From contig JASBTX010000010.1 in NCBI GenBank assembly GCA_030148225.1, forward strand, positions 124,001 to 188,000: 64,000 bases of DNA, in the 5' to 3' direction. The translations under genes and the position numbers were made by a program. The DNA comes from Paracoccaceae bacterium (lineage in GTDB: Bacteria; Pseudomonadota; Alphaproteobacteria; Rhodobacterales; Rhodobacteraceae). Within the stretch, counting starts at the first letter, position 1, and each line of letters starts with the position of its first letter. Below the pieces are notes generated by a model, which worked only from the letters and a program-made list of their open reading frames with translations, did no database searches and was not told where the DNA came from. This document shows positions 27,396-35,941 of the stretch, piece by piece.

Positions 27396-28496
27396 TCAGC
27401 CGATCCGGCCCCTGTTTTCGCCGATCTGTCCGCGATGCAGCAGCAGGTGATCGAGGATGGTGCAGGCCATCATCGCCTCACCCACCGGGACGGCACGGAT
27501 GCCGACGCAGGGATCGTGGCGGCCCTTGGTGACAATTTCCGTCGCCTCGCCGGATTTCGTGATCGTCTTGCGCGGTGTCAGGATTGACGAGGTCGGCTTG
27601 ACCGCGAAGCGTACGACGATGTCCTGACCGGTCGAGATGCCGCCCAGAATGCCACCCGCATGGTTCGAGCTGAACTCGGGCCCGTCCGGCCCCATCGTGA
27701 TCTCGTCTGCATTGGCCTCGCCCGTCAGGGTCGCTGCGGCCATCCCTTCGCCAATCTCGACGCCCTTGACCGCGTTGATCGACATCATCGCGGCAGCCAG
27801 ATCCGTGTCGAGCTTGCCATAGACCGGCGCGCCGAGACCGGCGGGCACGCCACGCGCCCGAACCTCGATCACCGCGCCCACGGATGATCCGGATTTGCGC
27901 AGATCGTCCAGATAGCCTGCCCAGATATCTGCCGCCGCCGCATCGGGCGACCAGAACGGGTTCTGATCGATCTGATCGGTGTCGAACCGGTCACGGTCGA
28001 TACTCAGCGGTCCCATTTGCACCATGTAGCCGGTGATCGTGATCGCGGGCGCAAGGGCGCGGATCGCTTCGCGCGCCAGCCCGCCTGCGGCGACCCGCGC
28101 CGCGGTTTCACGCGCCGAAGACCGCCCGCCGCCGCGATAGTCGCGAATGCCGTATTTCTGCCAATAGGTGATATCGGCATGGCCCGGGCGAAACTTGTCC
28201 ATGATCCCGGAATAATCCTTGGAACGCTGATCGGTGTTGCGGATCATCAGCTGGACGGGTGTGCCCGTTGTCTGCCCTTCGAACACGCCTGACAGGATTT
28301 CGACCTCATCAGCCTCACGCCGCTGGGTGGTGAACTTGTTCTGGCCCGGTTTGCGCCGGTCCAGCCAGTGCTGCAGCATCGTGGGTTCCAGCGGAACGCC
28401 GGGCGGGCAGCCATCCACCGTCGCACCCAGTGCCGGGCCATGGCTTTCGCCCCATGTCGTGACCTGAAACAGCCGTCCGAATGTGTTGATGCTCAT
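27396..28496 (-). CDS. aroC: Chorismate synthase
   Basis: 366 aa, normal length. It starts [20 protein letters not shown] with the family GESHGxALG motif, and has the FMN/substrate signatures [19 protein letters not shown] and [17 protein letters not shown]. It converts EPSP to chorismate with reduced FMN, the last step of the shikimate pathway. It lies on the same strand between ctaD and petABC with its own gaps on both sides, so it may be monocistronic. Confidence 0.97.
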   Translation of the reverse strand: MSINTFGRLFQVTTWGESHGPALGATVDGCPPGVPLEPTMLQHWLDRRKPGQNKFTTQRREADEVEILSGVFEGQTTGTPVQLMIRNTDQRSKDYSGIMDKFRPGHADITYWQKYGIRDYRGGGRSSARETAARVAAGGLAREAIRALAPAITITGYMVQMGPLSIDRDRFDTDQIDQNPFWSPDAAAADIWAGYLDDLRKSGSSVGAVIEVRARGVPAGLGAPVYGKLDTDLAAAMMSINAVKGVEIGEGMAAATLTGEANADEITMGPDGPEFSSNHAGGILGGISTGQDIVVRFAVKPTSSILTPRKTITKSGEATEIVTKGRHDPCVGIRAVPVGEAMMACTILDHLLLHRGQIGENRGRIG

Positions 28497-28606
28497 GCCT
28501 GTGCTCCTTGTCGGGCGGGATTACCTGCCCGGTGAAACTTTGCCAAGGATTATCGGATCAGGCCCCGACGATGGGGCGGGGGCGGCAGGGGGTGCTGTAA
28601 CGTCAA

Positions 28607-28632
28607 GGGGCGCCGCCTGATGGCAGCGCCCC
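28607..28632 (-). terminator. Hairpin after petC
   Basis: GGGGCGCCGCC, a TGAT loop and GGCAGCGCCCC pair over 11 positions with one G-U, 26 bases past the petC stop. There is only a short TT after the stem, so it is a candidate terminator or 3' stabiliser for the petABC transcript. Confidence 0.5.
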
Positions 28633-28658
28633 CCGGGAATTTCGGTCGGCGTGGGTGA

Positions 28659-29459
28659 TCAGGCCGAATACTTGCCCTTATGCGGCGCCCAGATACGCTT
28701 GTTCGTCAGATAGAGCAGGCTGGCGAGAACCGACAGGAAAATGACAGCCAGGAAACCAACGCGCTTGCGCCCGTTCAGATGCGGCTCAGCTGTCCACATC
28801 AAAAAGGCGGCTGTATCCTCTGCCAGGTATTTGGCTTCGGTCGGGCTGCCATCGGCATATTCGACAAGATCATCATCCAGTGGTGGTGCCATCGCGATCC
28901 AGCCACCCGGAAAGGCGATATTCTCATACAGCGTCGCGCCGGCCTCTTCTTTCTCCTTGCCGGTATAGCCGTTCAGGATCGCGACGACATATTCTGCCCC
29001 GCCAATTCCGTTGATGAACTGGTTGATACCCAGCCCATAGGGGCCGCTGAAACCTGCGCGCGCTTTGGCGATCAGGCTCAGATCGGGGGCGTTTTCCAGC
29101 TGCGACGCCGGAAAGTTGTCGGTGGGCTTGGCTTCGCGGAAATCGTCCAGGTCGGCATCAAACACCTCGTAGAACTTGGCATACGCACGCACCTGATCTT
29201 CGGGCAGCTCAGGACCGCCCTTATCGGCCAGCGTGCGGATGGGCACGTATTTCAGGCCGTGGCAGGCGGCGCAGACTTCGGTATAGACCTGTAGGCCGCG
29301 CTGAAGCTGGTTCTTGTCGAAGCTGCCGAATATCCCGTCAAACGGAAAATCGATATTCGTGACAGCACCGGCGGGCACCTTGGCGGCGAAAGCCGCCCCG
29401 GAACCCAGTCCCAGGGCGATTGCGGCGGTCAGAGCAATTGTTCTGAGCATGTGAAACAT
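28659..29459 (-). CDS. petC: Cytochrome c1 of the bc1 complex
   Basis: 266 aa. A signal peptide ([20 protein letters not shown]) is followed by the heme c site CAACH at about residues 63-67 and the axial Met region GWIAMAPPL. One C-terminal membrane anchor ([18 protein letters not shown]) ends with basic residues. It passes electrons from the Rieske protein to soluble cytochrome c in the periplasm. An ATG at 29450 is a possible alternative start. It is third in petA-petB-petC, 11 bases after petB. Confidence 0.96.
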   Translation of the reverse strand: MFHMLRTIALTAAIALGLGSGAAFAAKVPAGAVTNIDFPFDGIFGSFDKNQLQRGLQVYTEVCAACHGLKYVPIRTLADKGGPELPEDQVRAYAKFYEVFDADLDDFREAKPTDNFPASQLENAPDLSLIAKARAGFSGPYGLGINQFINGIGGAEYVVAILNGYTGKEKEEAGATLYENIAFPGGWIAMAPPLDDDLVEYADGSPTEAKYLAEDTAAFLMWTAEPHLNGRKRVGFLAVIFLSVLASLLYLTNKRIWAPHKGKYSA

Positions 29460-29470
29460 ATTCCTTCTGA

Positions 29471-30811
29471 TTATTCCGCAGGTGTGACGACAGTATCGTC
29501 CGCGCCTTTGGCACCATAATGTGCGTTGAAGTCCTCTTCGATCGTGTCCGGCGGCGTCAGCGGTTTCTCGATCACACCCAGTATCGGCAGGATGACCAGG
29601 AAATAAGCGAACCAGTATGCCGATGCGATCAGGGCGATGGTGGCATAGGGTTCCTCGGCCGGCTGAGCACCCAGCCACATGAGCACCATGAAATCCAGCC
29701 CCAAGAGCCAGAACCACCATTTGAACATCGGGCGGTAACGGCCCGAGCGTACGCGGGACGTATCCAGCCACGGTACCAGCGCCATCACAAGGATCGAACC
29801 GAACATCGCCACGACGCCAAAGAACTTGGCATCAACGATACCGCCGGTGATCCAGGATGCCCACTGCACGACCCAGACCTCGTTGGTGAAGGCACGCAGG
29901 ATGGCATAGAAGGGCAGGAAGTACCATTCGGGCACGATCTGCGCCGGCGTGATCAGCGGATCGGCTTCGATATAGTTATCGGGGTGACCCAGATAGTTGG
30001 GCATGAAGCCCACGACTGCGAAGAACACTACCATGATCACGGCAAGCGCGAACAGGTCCTTGATCACGAAGTAAGGCCAGAATGGCAGCGTATCCTTCTC
30101 GGCATCCGCCTTGGATGCGCGCCGCACCTCGACACCGGTCGGGTTGTTGTTGCCGGTGGTATGGAAGGCCCAGATATGGACGACCACAAGCCCGGCGATG
30201 ACGAAGGGCAACAGGTAGTGCAGGCTGAAGAAGCGGTTCAGCGTCGCGTTGTCGACCGACGGACCACCCAAGAGCCATGTCTGGATCGATTCCCCGATGA
30301 ACGGGATCGCCCCAAAGAGGCCGGTGATCACCGTCGCACCCCAGAATGACATCTGACCCCATGGCAGCACGTATCCCATAAAGGCCGTGCCCATCATCAA
30401 GAGATAGATCAGCATGCCGATAATCCACGTGATCTCGCGCGGTGCCTTGTACGAACCATAGTAAAGCCCGCGGAAGATATGCGCATACACCGCGATAAAG
30501 AACAGCGAAGCGCCGTTCATGTGCAGATAGCGCAGCATGTAACCACCATTGACATTGCGCATGATATGCTCGACCGAAGCAAAGGCCATGTCGACATGCG
30601 GCGTGTAATGCATCACCAGCACGACGCCGGTGATGATCTGCAACGCAAGGCAGAAAGTCAGGACAATTCCCCAGATCCACATCCAGTTCAGGTTCTTGGG
30701 TGTGGGGATCATCAATGTGTCATAAAGCAGCCCGACGATGGGCAGGCGTTTGGCCAGCCACTTTTCAGAATTCGTCTTGGGCTCGTAATGGTCGTGCGGA
30801 ATACCGGACAT
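29471..30811 (-). CDS. petB: Cytochrome b of the bc1 complex
   Basis: 446 aa, the long single-polypeptide form of purple bacteria. It has eight membrane helices, paired heme b histidines ([20 protein letters not shown] and [19 protein letters not shown]) and the Qo-site motif [18 protein letters not shown]. It oxidises ubiquinol at Qo and reduces quinone at Qi. It lies between petA and petC with short gaps, and the three are surely co-transcribed. Confidence 0.97.
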   Translation of the reverse strand: MSGIPHDHYEPKTNSEKWLAKRLPIVGLLYDTLMIPTPKNLNWMWIWGIVLTFCLALQIITGVVLVMHYTPHVDMAFASVEHIMRNVNGGYMLRYLHMNGASLFFIAVYAHIFRGLYYGSYKAPREITWIIGMLIYLLMMGTAFMGYVLPWGQMSFWGATVITGLFGAIPFIGESIQTWLLGGPSVDNATLNRFFSLHYLLPFVIAGLVVVHIWAFHTTGNNNPTGVEVRRASKADAEKDTLPFWPYFVIKDLFALAVIMVVFFAVVGFMPNYLGHPDNYIEADPLITPAQIVPEWYFLPFYAILRAFTNEVWVVQWASWITGGIVDAKFFGVVAMFGSILVMALVPWLDTSRVRSGRYRPMFKWWFWLLGLDFMVLMWLGAQPAEEPYATIALIASAYWFAYFLVILPILGVIEKPLTPPDTIEEDFNAHYGAKGADDTVVTPAE

Positions 30812-30822
30812 CGCGCTCTTCC

Positions 30823-31398
30823 TTATCCCAGTTGGATCGTTGTTTCGTCGACGAACGCGGCGACGGGTATATGCAGGTTTTCGGGTGCAGGCCCTTTGCG
30901 GATGCGGCCCGCCGTGTCGTAATGCGACCCGTGGCAGGGGCAGAACCAGCCGCCAACACCATCGGCCGTATAGTCACCCGCCTCGTTCAGCGGCACACAG
31001 CCCAGATGGGTGCAGACCCCGATCTGAACCAGCCATTCGCCCGCCTCGTCCATCGCGCGGTTCATGTCCGACGCATCGGAATCGGCCGCGATATTGGGAT
31101 TGCGCGAAAACGTGTCGGGCAGATCTTCCATCGGCACGGAACGGGACTCTTCGATTTCCGCCTCGGTGCGACGGCGGATAAAGACCGGTTTACCCAGGAA
31201 CTTGACCGTCAGCTGCGTGCCAGGCTCGATCTCCGAGATGTCGACACGGATCGACGACAGGGCCTGAACATCGGCCGAAGGGTTCATCTGATTGATCAAT
31301 GGCCAAGTGGCGGCACCGGCGGTTACAACACCGGCACCGGCCGTCGCATAATAGAGAAAATCTCTGCGGGTGCCGTGGTGGTCATCTGCGTGGGACAC
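30823..31398 (-). CDS. petA: Rieske iron-sulfur protein of the bc1 complex
   Basis: 191 aa. A twin-arginine N-terminus ([20 protein letters not shown]) forms the uncleaved anchor. The 2Fe-2S ligands are C129/H131 in VCTHLGC and C153/H156 in CPCHGSH; C134 and C155 make the usual disulfide. The numbering is almost the same as in Rhodobacter sphaeroides. It carries electrons from ubiquinol to cytochrome c1. It is the first gene of petABC, with the promoter in the 262-base gap upstream. Confidence 0.97.
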   Translation of the reverse strand: MSHADDHHGTRRDFLYYATAGAGVVTAGAATWPLINQMNPSADVQALSSIRVDISEIEPGTQLTVKFLGKPVFIRRRTEAEIEESRSVPMEDLPDTFSRNPNIAADSDASDMNRAMDEAGEWLVQIGVCTHLGCVPLNEAGDYTADGVGGWFCPCHGSHYDTAGRIRKGPAPENLHIPVAAFVDETTIQLG

Positions 31399-31430
31399 GG
31401 AGGTTTCTCCCTTATTTCAACCCAATTTGT

Positions 31431-31446
31431 TGATTCACAGGAATCA
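31431..31446. promoter_or_regulatory. Perfect inverted repeat with two GANTC sites upstream of petA
   Basis: TGATTC, four bases, GAATCA. Each arm contains a GANTC site, the target of the CcrM methyltransferase in alphaproteobacteria. It lies 33 bases upstream of the petA start and about 215 bases before the SnoaL-like gene. It could be an operator; regulator unknown. Confidence 0.35.
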
Positions 31447-31660
31447 GTGGCCCCGTGAATACGGTGCCGTTCGGGCGGGGTTTACCTTTGTTCCCGATCA
31501 AGGTCCAGAAAACATCGCGTGTCGTTTCGAGCGGATTGTCGCAGGAATCCGGCCCCACCGGTTGGAAGGCGAAGACACCTGTGCAATCCCGCCCGGTTTA
31601 CGGGGTCTGGGATGCCGCCTAGGATTGCACGCAGTGACGAAACCGGAAAGGGGCAGGGAA

Positions 31661-32086
31661 ATGACGGAAACGGAGCGTGTCGTCAGACAATTTCACGAAA
31701 GCTGGGACATGCGCGACCCGGATCGCGGCGCCGAGGTCATCGCCGATGACTGCGATTTCGAGGATGTGGCGCGCGGCGAGAAACTGCCGGGCAAGGCCGC
31801 CTATAAGCATGATTACGAACGCTGGCGCGAGGCCTTTCCCGATGGCAATTGCCGGGTCGAGAACGTGATCGTCAGCGATTGCGGCAACTGGGCCGTGGTC
31901 GAGTTCCGCAACACCGGCACCCATGCCGGCATCCTGCGTTCGAGCCTTGGCGATTTCGCACCCACCGGCAAATGGGCGGACCTGCGCTATTGCTCGGTCA
32001 TGCGGGTCAAAGACGGCATGGTGGTCGAAGGGCGCGACTATTACGACAGCGCCACCATCGCGCGCCAGCTGGGCCTCGTGACCTGA
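31661..32086 (+). CDS. SnoaL-like / NTF2-fold protein
   Basis: 141 aa, one cone-shaped alpha+beta domain. ETERVVRQFHESWDMRDPDR at the start, the central EDVARGEKLPGKAAYKHDYE, VVEFRNTGTHAGILRSSLG and SVMRVKDGMVVEGRDYYDSA are typical of SnoaL-like polyketide-cyclase relatives. Such folds host hydrolases, isomerases or simple binding proteins, so no reaction can be given. GGGGCAGGGAA just before the ATG at 31661 is a good ribosome site. It is a single gene divergent from petABC. Confidence 0.8.
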   Translation: MTETERVVRQFHESWDMRDPDRGAEVIADDCDFEDVARGEKLPGKAAYKHDYERWREAFPDGNCRVENVIVSDCGNWAVVEFRNTGTHAGILRSSLGDFAPTGKWADLRYCSVMRVKDGMVVEGRDYYDSATIARQLGLVT

Positions 32087-32139
32087 CCCGGGCTGCCGGT
32101 CCGGTTGCCACCCTGACCTTACCCATGGATAAGGTTTGG

Positions 32140-32154
32140 TAAACAAACACTTAA
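32140..32154 (-). promoter_or_regulatory. CtrA-like near-consensus site upstream of nrdR
   Basis: On the minus strand it reads TTAAGTGTTTGTTTAC, one mismatch from TTAA-N7-TTAAC. It lies 171 bases before nrdR. It is a weak match and may be chance in an AT-rich patch. Confidence 0.2.
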
Positions 32155-32284
32155 ATTTCGCCACTGCACTGCCGCCGATGGCGGGTTATGACACAGAAGG
32201 CACGGCCCCCGAAAACAACATCCGGTAGGGGCCGATCCCCACTACCCAATCTGTCGGGTATCGACTATAGAAGATGCGTATAAA

Positions 32285-32299
32285 GGGGGAGAAACCCCC
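32285..32299 (+). other. Hairpin in the nrdR leader
   Basis: GGGGG and CCCCC pair around an AGAAA loop, 25 bases before the nrdR ATG and just upstream of its GAGGGGAAG ribosome site. No T-run follows, so it is more likely a leader structure than a terminator. Confidence 0.35.
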
Positions 32300-32324
32300 A
32301 GACAGGCAGTAAGAGGGGAAGTTC

Positions 32325-32792
32325 ATGCGTTGCCCGTTTTGTGGGAATGTGGATACGCAGGTCAAGGATTCACGCCCGGCAGAAGATCACGTCGCCATTC
32401 GTAGACGCCGGTTCTGTCCCGCCTGCACGGGGCGGTTCACCACCTACGAGCGCGTCCAGCTGCGCGATCTGGTGGTCATCAAGTCAAACGGCAAGCGAGA
32501 GGATTTCGACCGCGACAAGCTGGAACGCTCGATCCGCATCTCGCTGCAGAAACGCCCGATCGATCCCGAACGCATCGATCAGATGATCTCGGGCATCGTG
32601 CGCCGCCTCGAAAGCCTGGGCGAGACCGATATCCAGTCGTCGATGATCGGCGAGATCGTGATGGAGGCGCTGGCCCGTATCGACACGGTGGCCTATGTCC
32701 GCTTTGCCAGCGTCTACAAGAATTTTCAGGCCGCCGATGATTTCGAGGAATTTGTCGCCGAACTGCGCCCGCCCGAACAGCCCGAAGAATAG
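32325..32792 (+). CDS. nrdR: Transcriptional repressor NrdR
   Basis: 155 aa. The N-terminal zinc ribbon has Cys3, Cys6, Cys31 and Cys34 (CPFCG and CPAC). An ATP-cone follows ([20 protein letters not shown]). NrdR senses ATP and dATP and represses ribonucleotide reductase genes through NrdR boxes. A strong ribosome site (GAGGGGAAG) precedes the ATG. It ends three bases before ribD, a conserved nrdR-rib linkage. Confidence 0.96.
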   Translation: MRCPFCGNVDTQVKDSRPAEDHVAIRRRRFCPACTGRFTTYERVQLRDLVVIKSNGKREDFDRDKLERSIRISLQKRPIDPERIDQMISGIVRRLESLGETDIQSSMIGEIVMEALARIDTVAYVRFASVYKNFQAADDFEEFVAELRPPEQPEE

Positions 32793-32795
32793 GCC

Positions 32796-33893
32796 ATGAG
32801 CGCCCCTGCCGACGAACGGTGGATGCGCGCGGCGCTGACACTGGGCGCGCGCGGCCTCGGGCAGAGCTGGCCCAACCCGTCCGTCGGGGCACTGATCGTG
32901 CGCGACGGTCGTCTCGTCGGGCGCGGCGTGACACAGCCCGGCGGCAGACCCCATGCCGAACGTATGGCGCTTGACATGGCCGGGCCCGCCGCGCGCGGCG
33001 CCACCGCTTATGTCACGCTCGAACCCTGCGCGCATCAGGGCCAGACCGCCCCCTGCAGTACGGCGCTGATCACCGCCGGTATCACCCGGGTCGTGACCGC
33101 GGCGAGTGATCCCGATCCACGGGTCTCGGGGCGCGGACATGCCGCGCTGCGCGCCGCCGGTATCACGGTCACGGAACATGTCTGCGCCGCCGAGGGCGAA
33201 GAGGCGCATCAGGGCTTTTTCACCCGCATCCGGCAGGGGCGGCCCTGGCTCACGCTCAAACTGGCGACAAGCCTTGATGGCCGTATCGCCACCGCCAGCG
33301 GTGAAAGCCGCTGGATCACCGGCCCGGACGCCCGGCGCGATGTGCATCTGCTGCGCGCACGCCATGACGCGGTTCTGGTGGGCGGCGGCACGGCGCGCGC
33401 CGACGACCCCGACCTCACGGTCCGCGACCTTGGCATCGGGCATCAACCGGTGCGCATCGTTGCCGCGCGAAGGCTGGACCTGCCTGAAACCGGCCGGCTG
33501 GCCCAAACTGCGGGCGATCCGCCGCTCTGGCTCTGCCATGCCCCCGGTGCCCCGGCCTCGGCCTGGCAGGAACGCGGTGCACGCACATTCGACATCCCGC
33601 TTGACGGGCAGGGCCTGGACGTGCGCGCCATGATGGCCGCGCTGGGCGGGGCCGGGCTGACACGCGTCCTCTGCGAGGGTGGGGGCAGGCTCGCGGCCAG
33701 CTTACTTGATGCCGGGCTGGTCGATGAGGTCGTGCTATACACGGCCGGTCTGGCCATCGGCGGCGACGGGCGCGCCGCCATCGCCGGGCTCGCGGGCCAT
33801 GAACTGTCGCACCTGCCCCGTTTCGAACGGATCGACTGCCGCCCGCTCGGGCAGGATATCCGTCAGCGCTGGCGACCCCTCCGGCCCGCCTGA
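32796..33893 (+). CDS. ribD: Riboflavin biosynthesis deaminase/reductase RibD
   Basis: 365 aa bifunctional enzyme. The N-terminal deaminase domain has zinc ligands H53 with E55 (PHAERMAL), C78 and C87 (LEPCAHQGQTAPC). The C-terminal DHFR-like reductase has LKLATSLDGRIATASGESRW and RVLCEGGGRLAASLLDAGLV. It carries out the second and third steps from GTP toward riboflavin. It is co-transcribed with nrdR; ribE and ribBA are not in the window. Confidence 0.95.
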   Translation: MSAPADERWMRAALTLGARGLGQSWPNPSVGALIVRDGRLVGRGVTQPGGRPHAERMALDMAGPAARGATAYVTLEPCAHQGQTAPCSTALITAGITRVVTAASDPDPRVSGRGHAALRAAGITVTEHVCAAEGEEAHQGFFTRIRQGRPWLTLKLATSLDGRIATASGESRWITGPDARRDVHLLRARHDAVLVGGGTARADDPDLTVRDLGIGHQPVRIVAARRLDLPETGRLAQTAGDPPLWLCHAPGAPASAWQERGARTFDIPLDGQGLDVRAMMAALGGAGLTRVLCEGGGRLAASLLDAGLVDEVVLYTAGLAIGGDGRAAIAGLAGHELSHLPRFERIDCRPLGQDIRQRWRPLRPA

Positions 33894-33908
33894 CCGCTGA
33901 CTTTCATT

Positions 33909-33967
33909 GTTCCTGAAATACCTTCGGGGTGAGCGCGCGTCAGCGTGCGAGGGGGCAACGCCCCCTG
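33909..33967. repeat. REP-like palindromic element between convergent genes
   Basis: The spacer between ribD and the convergent ABC permease contains AGGGGGC, AAC, GCCCCCT, a perfect 7-bp stem with a 3-base loop (33950-33966), after CATTGTTCCTGAAATACC and a GC-rich stretch. I recall very similar spacers as dispersed elements in many Rhodobacterales genomes. It may act as a bidirectional terminator. Only one copy is seen in this window. Confidence 0.45.
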
Positions 33968-33975
33968 AACCCGTC

Positions 33976-34797
33976 TCAGGCCTTGATCCGGTAACCGGTG
34001 CGAAACCAGTACCAACAAAGCATGAGTACCGCGACGCTGACCCCCAGCGACACGCCAAGCCCCAGCCAGGGCGAACTGTCAGAGGCGCCGATCATGCCGA
34101 ACCGTACCCCGTCAATCAGGTAGAAAATGGGGTTCCAATGGGTCAGCAGCTGCATTATCGGCGGCAGGTTCGCCACCGAATAGAACGTGCCCGACAGGAA
34201 TGAGAGCGGCGTGATGACGAAATTGGTGATTGCCGCCATCTGATCAAACTTGCGGGCATAGATGGCCGCGACGATCCCAAGACCGCCCAGCGTGACGCTG
34301 CCCAGAACCACAAAAACCGCCATCCAGAGCGGGTGCGCCACGCGGATACCCGTCACCGCCATCATGAAGGCGGTCACAATGGCCGCGATGATCACGCCCC
34401 GTCCGACCGCGCCGCCAATGAACCCCGTCACCAGTTCCCAGGGCGAGAGCGGCGGCATCAGCGTGTCGACGATATTGCCCTGAACCTTGGCCACGACGAT
34501 CGAGGACGAGGTATTGGCGAATGCGTTCTGCATCACCGTCATCATCAGGATGCCGGGGGCCAGAAACTGGATGAAGGGCACGCCCATCACCTCGCCCCGC
34601 CGGGCGCCGATGGCGAGGTTGAAGATCAGGAGGAACAGCGCCGCGGTGACCAGCGGCGCCAAGAGCGTCTGTGTCCAGACCCCCAGATAGCGACGTGTCT
34701 CTCGCGCGACCAGCGTATAGGTGCCCAGCCAGTTGACCCGGCCAAACCGGCGCATGCCGATACTGTGGTGATTATGCGTGTTCCGCTCTGCTGACAT
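33976..34797 (-). CDS. ABC-2 type transporter permease without adjacent ATPase
   Basis: 273 aa with about six membrane helices. The sequence (ARETRRYLGVWTQTLLAPLV, PFIQFLAPGILMMTVMQNAF, VQGNIVDTLMPPLSPWELVT, ITPLSFLSGTFYSVANLPPI) matches ABC-2 exporter permeases of the YadH branch. These work with a separate ATPase to export lipids, polysaccharides or drugs. The ATG at 34797 follows GAGGC; the open frame upstream overlaps gcrA regulatory DNA and is not family-like. No ATPase gene is nearby. Confidence 0.85.
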   Translation of the reverse strand: MSAERNTHNHHSIGMRRFGRVNWLGTYTLVARETRRYLGVWTQTLLAPLVTAALFLLIFNLAIGARRGEVMGVPFIQFLAPGILMMTVMQNAFANTSSSIVVAKVQGNIVDTLMPPLSPWELVTGFIGGAVGRGVIIAAIVTAFMMAVTGIRVAHPLWMAVFVVLGSVTLGGLGIVAAIYARKFDQMAAITNFVITPLSFLSGTFYSVANLPPIMQLLTHWNPIFYLIDGVRFGMIGASDSSPWLGLGVSLGVSVAVLMLCWYWFRTGYRIKA

Positions 34798-34924
34798 ATG
34801 CCTGCCTCTAGCGCATGGCGCGGGGGGATTAAACCGGCGGATCGCGCAAATTATCCCCAGATCAGGCTGGTCCTCTGATGCCAAAGGCGATAAAAGACTG
34901 AACTTGGAGTATCGGAGCAAGTGA

Positions 34925-35470
34925 ATGTCCTGGACTGACGAGCGTGTTGAAACACTGAAAACCATGTGGGGCGAGGGGAAATCGGCCTCTCAGATCGCCA
35001 AGGAACTTGGCGGCGTGACCCGCAATGCGGTGATCGGCAAGGTGCATCGTCTGGGATTGTCGAACCGCACCGGGGGTGCGGGCAAGGCCCCGGCCAAGGA
35101 TAAGCCCGCCGAAACGGCCAAACCGCGCGCCCGCGCCGAAACCGCCCCGGCGGCGGCCCCGGCGGAACCGGCCAAGCCGATCCCGCCGCGTCGGCTGATC
35201 GTGCCGGCGGGACAGCCGCTGCCCCCGCAGCCATCGGCCAATGAGATCTCGCCCGAGGCGCTGGCCAAGGTCAACGAGATCGAAAAGAAGGCCAAGAAAA
35301 TCTCGTTGATGGAACTGACCGAGCGCACCTGCAAATGGCCGGTGGGCGATCCGGCGACGGCGGATTTCTGGTTTTGCGGCCTGCCGGTGCAGACGGGCAA
35401 ACCCTATTGCGAGGCCCATGTCGGCGTCGCGTTCCAGCCGATGTCGTCGCGCCGCGACCGTCGCCGGTAG
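34925..35470 (+). CDS. gcrA: GcrA cell-cycle regulator
   Basis: 181 aa. The N-terminal GcrA domain is clear: MSWTDERVETLKTMWGEGKS, ASQIAKELGGVTRNAVIGKV, HRLGLSNR. A long Ala/Pro-rich linker follows, then a conserved C-terminal segment (LMELTERTCKWPVGDPATAD, FWFCGLPVQTGKPYCEAHVG). In Caulobacter GcrA binds sigma-70 and activates promoters carrying CcrM-methylated GANTC. GGAG precedes the ATG by 7 bases. It is divergent from the ABC permease and upstream of the nucleoside operon. Confidence 0.94.
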   Translation: MSWTDERVETLKTMWGEGKSASQIAKELGGVTRNAVIGKVHRLGLSNRTGGAGKAPAKDKPAETAKPRARAETAPAAAPAEPAKPIPPRRLIVPAGQPLPPQPSANEISPEALAKVNEIEKKAKKISLMELTERTCKWPVGDPATADFWFCGLPVQTGKPYCEAHVGVAFQPMSSRRDRRR

Positions 35471-35543
35471 CAGATCAACAACCGCTTGCAACCGGGTGCC
35501 CGGCGCTTCAGACTGATCCTGCACTCAACAGGAGGGGTTGTGG

Positions 35544-35936
35544 ATGAATTTGCGCGACCGGGCAGAGCAGGTATCCCGAAACGCCTATGCACCCTATTCG
35601 AAATTTCACGTGGGCGCGGCGCTGAAGACGCCTGACGGTACTGTCTTTACCGGCTGTAATGTCGAGAATGTCGCCTATCCCGAAGGCACCTGCGCCGAAG
35701 CGGGCGCTATCGCGGCAATGTGCGCCGCCGGTCAGCGCGAGATCGTCGAAATGGCCGTCATCGCCGACAGCCCCGATCCGGTACCGCCCTGCGGCGGCTG
35801 CCGTCAGAAAATCGCCGAATTCGCCGCGCCGGATATGCGCGTTACGCTCTATAACCTGCAGGGTGATGCCGTGAGCATGACCGTGGCCGAGCTGCTGCCG
35901 GGGGCGTTTTCGCAGGACCATATGGACGGGGCCTGA
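35544..35936 (+). CDS. cdd: Cytidine deaminase
   Basis: 130 aa, homotetrameric type. Zinc and catalytic motifs are present: GCNVENVAYPEGTCAEAGAI (Cys ligand and proton-shuttle Glu) and PCGGCRQKIAEF (two Cys ligands). It converts cytidine and deoxycytidine to uridine and deoxyuridine. AGGAGGGG lies ideally before the ATG at 35544; an upstream TTG at 35538 is unnecessary. It is the first gene of the nucleoside salvage operon, 5 bases before deoA. Confidence 0.94.
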   Translation: MNLRDRAEQVSRNAYAPYSKFHVGAALKTPDGTVFTGCNVENVAYPEGTCAEAGAIAAMCAAGQREIVEMAVIADSPDPVPPCGGCRQKIAEFAAPDMRVTLYNLQGDAVSMTVAELLPGAFSQDHMDGA

Positions 35937-35941
35937 TCCCG

